Origin: Litorimonas sp964511495
GTDB lineage: Bacteria > Pseudomonadota > Alphaproteobacteria > Caulobacterales > Maricaulaceae
Length of the DNA stretch: 64,000 nucleotides
Direction: 5' to 3'
Assembly (NCBI GenBank): GCA_964511495.1
Contig: CAZEFT010000009.1
Location: 1-64,000 of the forward strand
In this document: positions 62,370-64,000 of the stretch, piece after piece
Layout of the letters: each line of letters starts with the position of its first letter
Position numbering within the stretch: position 1 is the first letter of the stretch
Position numbers and translations under genes: made by a program
The notes under the pieces: model-generated
Told to the model about the DNA's origin: nothing
The model's input: only the letters and a program-made list of their open reading frames with translations
Database searches by the model: none

Positions 62370-63397
62370 GCACGTTCCTCCGAGCTTTTTGGAGAACCTT
62401 TTGATCCGGAGACTTTATAGCGGGGTTTGGGTTTTGCCCCCTCTTTTGGCGCGGGCCATCCTTCTCGTTGACCATCTCGATTACCGTCCACGTCTTCGGT
62501 TTGATCGTGGAAGAGATGAACTTGTGTTTCGAAGGGCATATCTACTCCTGCATCATCCAAGGCGTATTTGACAGCACGTAGGATATCGGATTTTACACCG
62601 ACCACATCACTCTTCCGACTATCTGTCCACCAACGCATTCGAATTGTTACCCAACTTGCGTCTAACCCCCATATAAGTGTCTGCGGGGCTGGGTTGGTCA
62701 TGACTTCAGAGTGATCTGTCATAATCTTTGAGAGTATTTCGCACGTGCCGTCAATATCATCTGCATAGCCAATGCCTACATCGTAATGTGTTCGACGAAC
62801 ATCCTCTCCGGTCTTCACCAAAACAGCGTTCGTATAAATTTCGCTATTGGGAATGACGGCTCTTTGACCGTCATAGGTTTTGATGATTGTGGCACGCGTT
62901 TCAATATGCTCCACGGTGCCTTCAAAACCTGATGCTTCGATTTGGTCGCCAATTTCAAAAGGTTGACGCAGTAAGATCAGCAAACCTGCCAACCAATTCT
63001 GCAAAATGTCTTTAAACGCAAAACCGATAGCGACAGAACTCACACCTAAACCGGCGACTATGTTGGCGGGCTCAAGGCTAGGGATTATGATGGTCAAGGC
63101 TATGACGCCCCCAAAGAGCAAAATTGCCCATTTAGCAAATCCACCGAGTACTTCGCCCAAATTACCACGACCACGGGATTTGAAGCCTTTTTGGAGTATC
63201 GTCTGAGTTACTCTGGCCGCAATCCAGAATAAGATGAACAACACTAATGCCACGGCAATATTTGGCAGGAGTTTCACAAAGCCGTCGAGCCAACTATCAA
63301 TTTGCTCAAGCGCTATCTTGGGGTTGAGATCAACTTCACCCGCTTTATCTGCGGCAATTTTATTTCCCGCCTCATTCGTTTGGTTATCCTGCATCAT
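62366..63397 (-). CDS. MscS family mechanosensitive channel (third copy)
   Basis: The 343-residue protein has an N-terminal extension, membrane helices (LLPNIAVALVLFILFWIAAR), the pore helix AIGFAFKDILQNWLAGLLIL, the beta domain FEIGDQIEASGFEGTVEHIE with VIPNSEIYTNAVLV, and the C-terminal domain ending MPFETQVHLF. A long charged tail (ENRDGQREGW-like, Gly/Lys/Pro-rich) extends past the usual end. It is more divergent from the two tandem copies near 10.6-12.4 kb than they are from each other. It overlaps the DUF2945 stop by one base and the DUF2254 start by four. Confidence 0.92.
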   Translation of the reverse strand: MMQDNQTNEAGNKIAADKAGEVDLNPKIALEQIDSWLDGFVKLLPNIAVALVLFILFWIAARVTQTILQKGFKSRGRGNLGEVLGGFAKWAILLFGGVIALTIIIPSLEPANIVAGLGVSSVAIGFAFKDILQNWLAGLLILLRQPFEIGDQIEASGFEGTVEHIETRATIIKTYDGQRAVIPNSEIYTNAVLVKTGEDVRRTHYDVGIGYADDIDGTCEILSKIMTDHSEVMTNPAPQTLIWGLDASWVTIRMRWWTDSRKSDVVGVKSDILRAVKYALDDAGVDMPFETQVHLFHDQTEDVDGNRDGQREGWPAPKEGAKPKPRYKVSGSKGSPKSSEERA

Positions 63398-63612
63398 CAG
63401 ACAGACTCAATCTCGCTATGAGATTTCAGAACTGCGTCACCATCTGATTGTTTAATGTAATAGGCCGGTTCATCTTTACTGCCATTGCGGGTCACCTCTG
63501 TGCCGTCAATTTTTCGGGTGACTTTCCTTTCATAGACAGTCTCGATTTCACCTTTCCCCTCACCATTCCCCCAATTCCATTTCACTTGGGTGCCTTCCCT
63601 ATAAGCTGACAT
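63397..63612 (-). CDS. DUF2945 (Tudor-like HVA1) small protein
   Basis: The 71-residue protein starts MSAYREGTQVKWNWGNGEG, contains the repeated short strands KGEIETVYERKVTRKIDG and ends AYYIKQSDGDAVLKSHSEIE. This is the small SH3/Tudor-like DUF2945 family, called hypervirulence-associated in fungi after a member there; its bacterial role is unknown. AGGAG lies 8 bases before the ATG, so the 25-codon extension upstream is rejected. It heads the DUF2945-mscS-DUF2254 operon (TGATG overlap). Confidence 0.85.
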   Translation of the reverse strand: MSAYREGTQVKWNWGNGEGKGEIETVYERKVTRKIDGTEVTRNGSKDEPAYYIKQSDGDAVLKSHSEIESV

Positions 63613-63751
63613 AATAATTCTCCTGTTGTGCTGATTAAACGGTAATGGCCCGCATTCGTTCCCATGTTTTATCGAATTGACAGGCAAGGATTAAATCAGA
63701 ATTTCAGCCTTATGCCTTTTCACTGCCCCATTCCTGCTTTAGGGCGGGCCT

Positions 63752-64000
63752 ATGTCCATCCCTTCGCATACACCCTCTTACTCAACTCGCCCGACTTTGC
63801 GTGTCGATTTGGATGCCATCAAAGCAAATTATACGGCGCTTAAAAATAAGGTCGGAGCCGCGAAAATCGGGGCGTCAGTGAAGGCCGATGCTTACGGATT
63901 AGGCGCTGTTCCTGTCGGCAGAGCGCTCTATGGCGCAGGGTGTCGAATATTCTTCGTTGCGACTGCTGGAGAAGGCAAATTACTGCGCGATGGCATTGGG
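63752..64000 (+). CDS. alr: Alanine racemase, N-terminal part (cut by window end)
   Basis: The frame stays open for 83 codons to the end of the window. It has the alanine racemase N-terminus: TRPTLRVDLDAIKANYTALK, the PLP-lysine motif SVKADAYGLGAVPVGRAL and FFVATAGEGKLLR. Alr converts L-alanine to D-alanine for peptidoglycan. Its position shortly after dnaB fits the conserved dnaB-alr order of alphaproteobacteria, here broken by four intervening genes. The ATG is the first good start. Confidence 0.92.
   Translation, partial: MSIPSHTPSYSTRPTLRVDLDAIKANYTALKNKVGAAKIGASVKADAYGLGAVPVGRALYGAGCRIFFVATAGEGKLLRDGIG

Noticed and set aside
1..64000. CRISPR arrays, insertion sequences, prophage, rRNA or tRNA genes
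   Set aside because: No regularly spaced repeats, transposase or integrase frames, phage genes, or cloverleaf/rRNA-like sequences were seen on either strand.

Overview
This window is a chromosomal segment of an alphaproteobacterium. The best guess is a pigmented marine relative of the Maricaulales/Hyphomonadaceae/Robiginitomaculum group; that placement is inference from gene content, not a computed phylogeny. The evidence is the hallmark order dusB-ntrB-ntrC-ntrY-ntrX-trkA-trkH-hfq-hflX, the cell-cycle kinase CckA, a fused IspDF, a pyruvate dehydrogenase E1-beta with its own lipoyl domain, an alphaproteobacterial LexA box (GTTC-N7-GTTC) in front of recA, and an exported-protein set of lipoproteins and Tat substrates. 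Base composition looks moderate in GC by eye. No rRNA, tRNA, CRISPR array, transposase or prophage gene was seen. Nearly the whole window is coding.

Layout. 1-281 holds no gene I can support. 0.3-3.7 kb: an unrecognised exported protein, a divergent Lrp/AsnC regulator and LysE-type exporter, a small Cys-rich protein and a DUF1993 protein. 3.7-6.5 kb: the carotenoid genes crtI and crtY, overlapping by 4 bp. A gene-free stretch with several inverted repeats (6.5-7.0 kb) follows. 7.0-9.8 kb: cytochrome c maturation genes ccmE (minus) and ccmABCD (plus), including a 34-residue ccmD; then mazG. 10.6-12.4 kb: two tandem MscS-type channels. 12.5-24.4 kb: a long minus-strand run of hflX, hfq, trkH, trkA, ntrX, ntrY, ntrC, ntrB and dusB, covering nitrogen/redox signalling, potassium uptake and post-transcriptional control. 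24.4-27.6 kb: ispDF, cinA-C, ratA-like and lipA. 27.7-37.4 kb: an acyltransferase, then lpdA and the pyruvate dehydrogenase genes pdhA, pdhB and pdhC with several unrelated small genes wedged between them, then an ftsB-like gene. 37.5-46.5 kb: eno, rpmF, arfB, alaS, recA and cckA.

46.6-53.4 kb is the most accessory-looking part: two tandem DUF885 lipoprotein peptidase-like genes, a small protein with a ubiquitin/MoaD-like C-terminal half ending exactly in Gly-Gly, and a large DUF4132 (MolR-like) protein whose start lies 2 nt after the small gene's stop. This pair is the leading candidate for an undescribed system. 53.4-55.9 kb: a DUF1501/DUF1800 pair. 56-59 kb: dksA, a MoxR AAA+ ATPase and dnaB, the last preceded by a tight cluster of DnaA-box-like 9-mers. 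59-63.6 kb: a GltB-like FMN protein, DUF2254, MscS and DUF2945 genes inserted between dnaB and alr, which is cut off by the window end.

Two regulatory points stand out. The NtrC here has lost the whole L1/GAFTGA segment needed for sigma-54 contact, and NtrX also lacks GAFTGA, which suggests that this Ntr system works without sigma-54. The 320-bp space between recA and alaS contains several strong hairpins and a long-range pairing and may encode a structured RNA.
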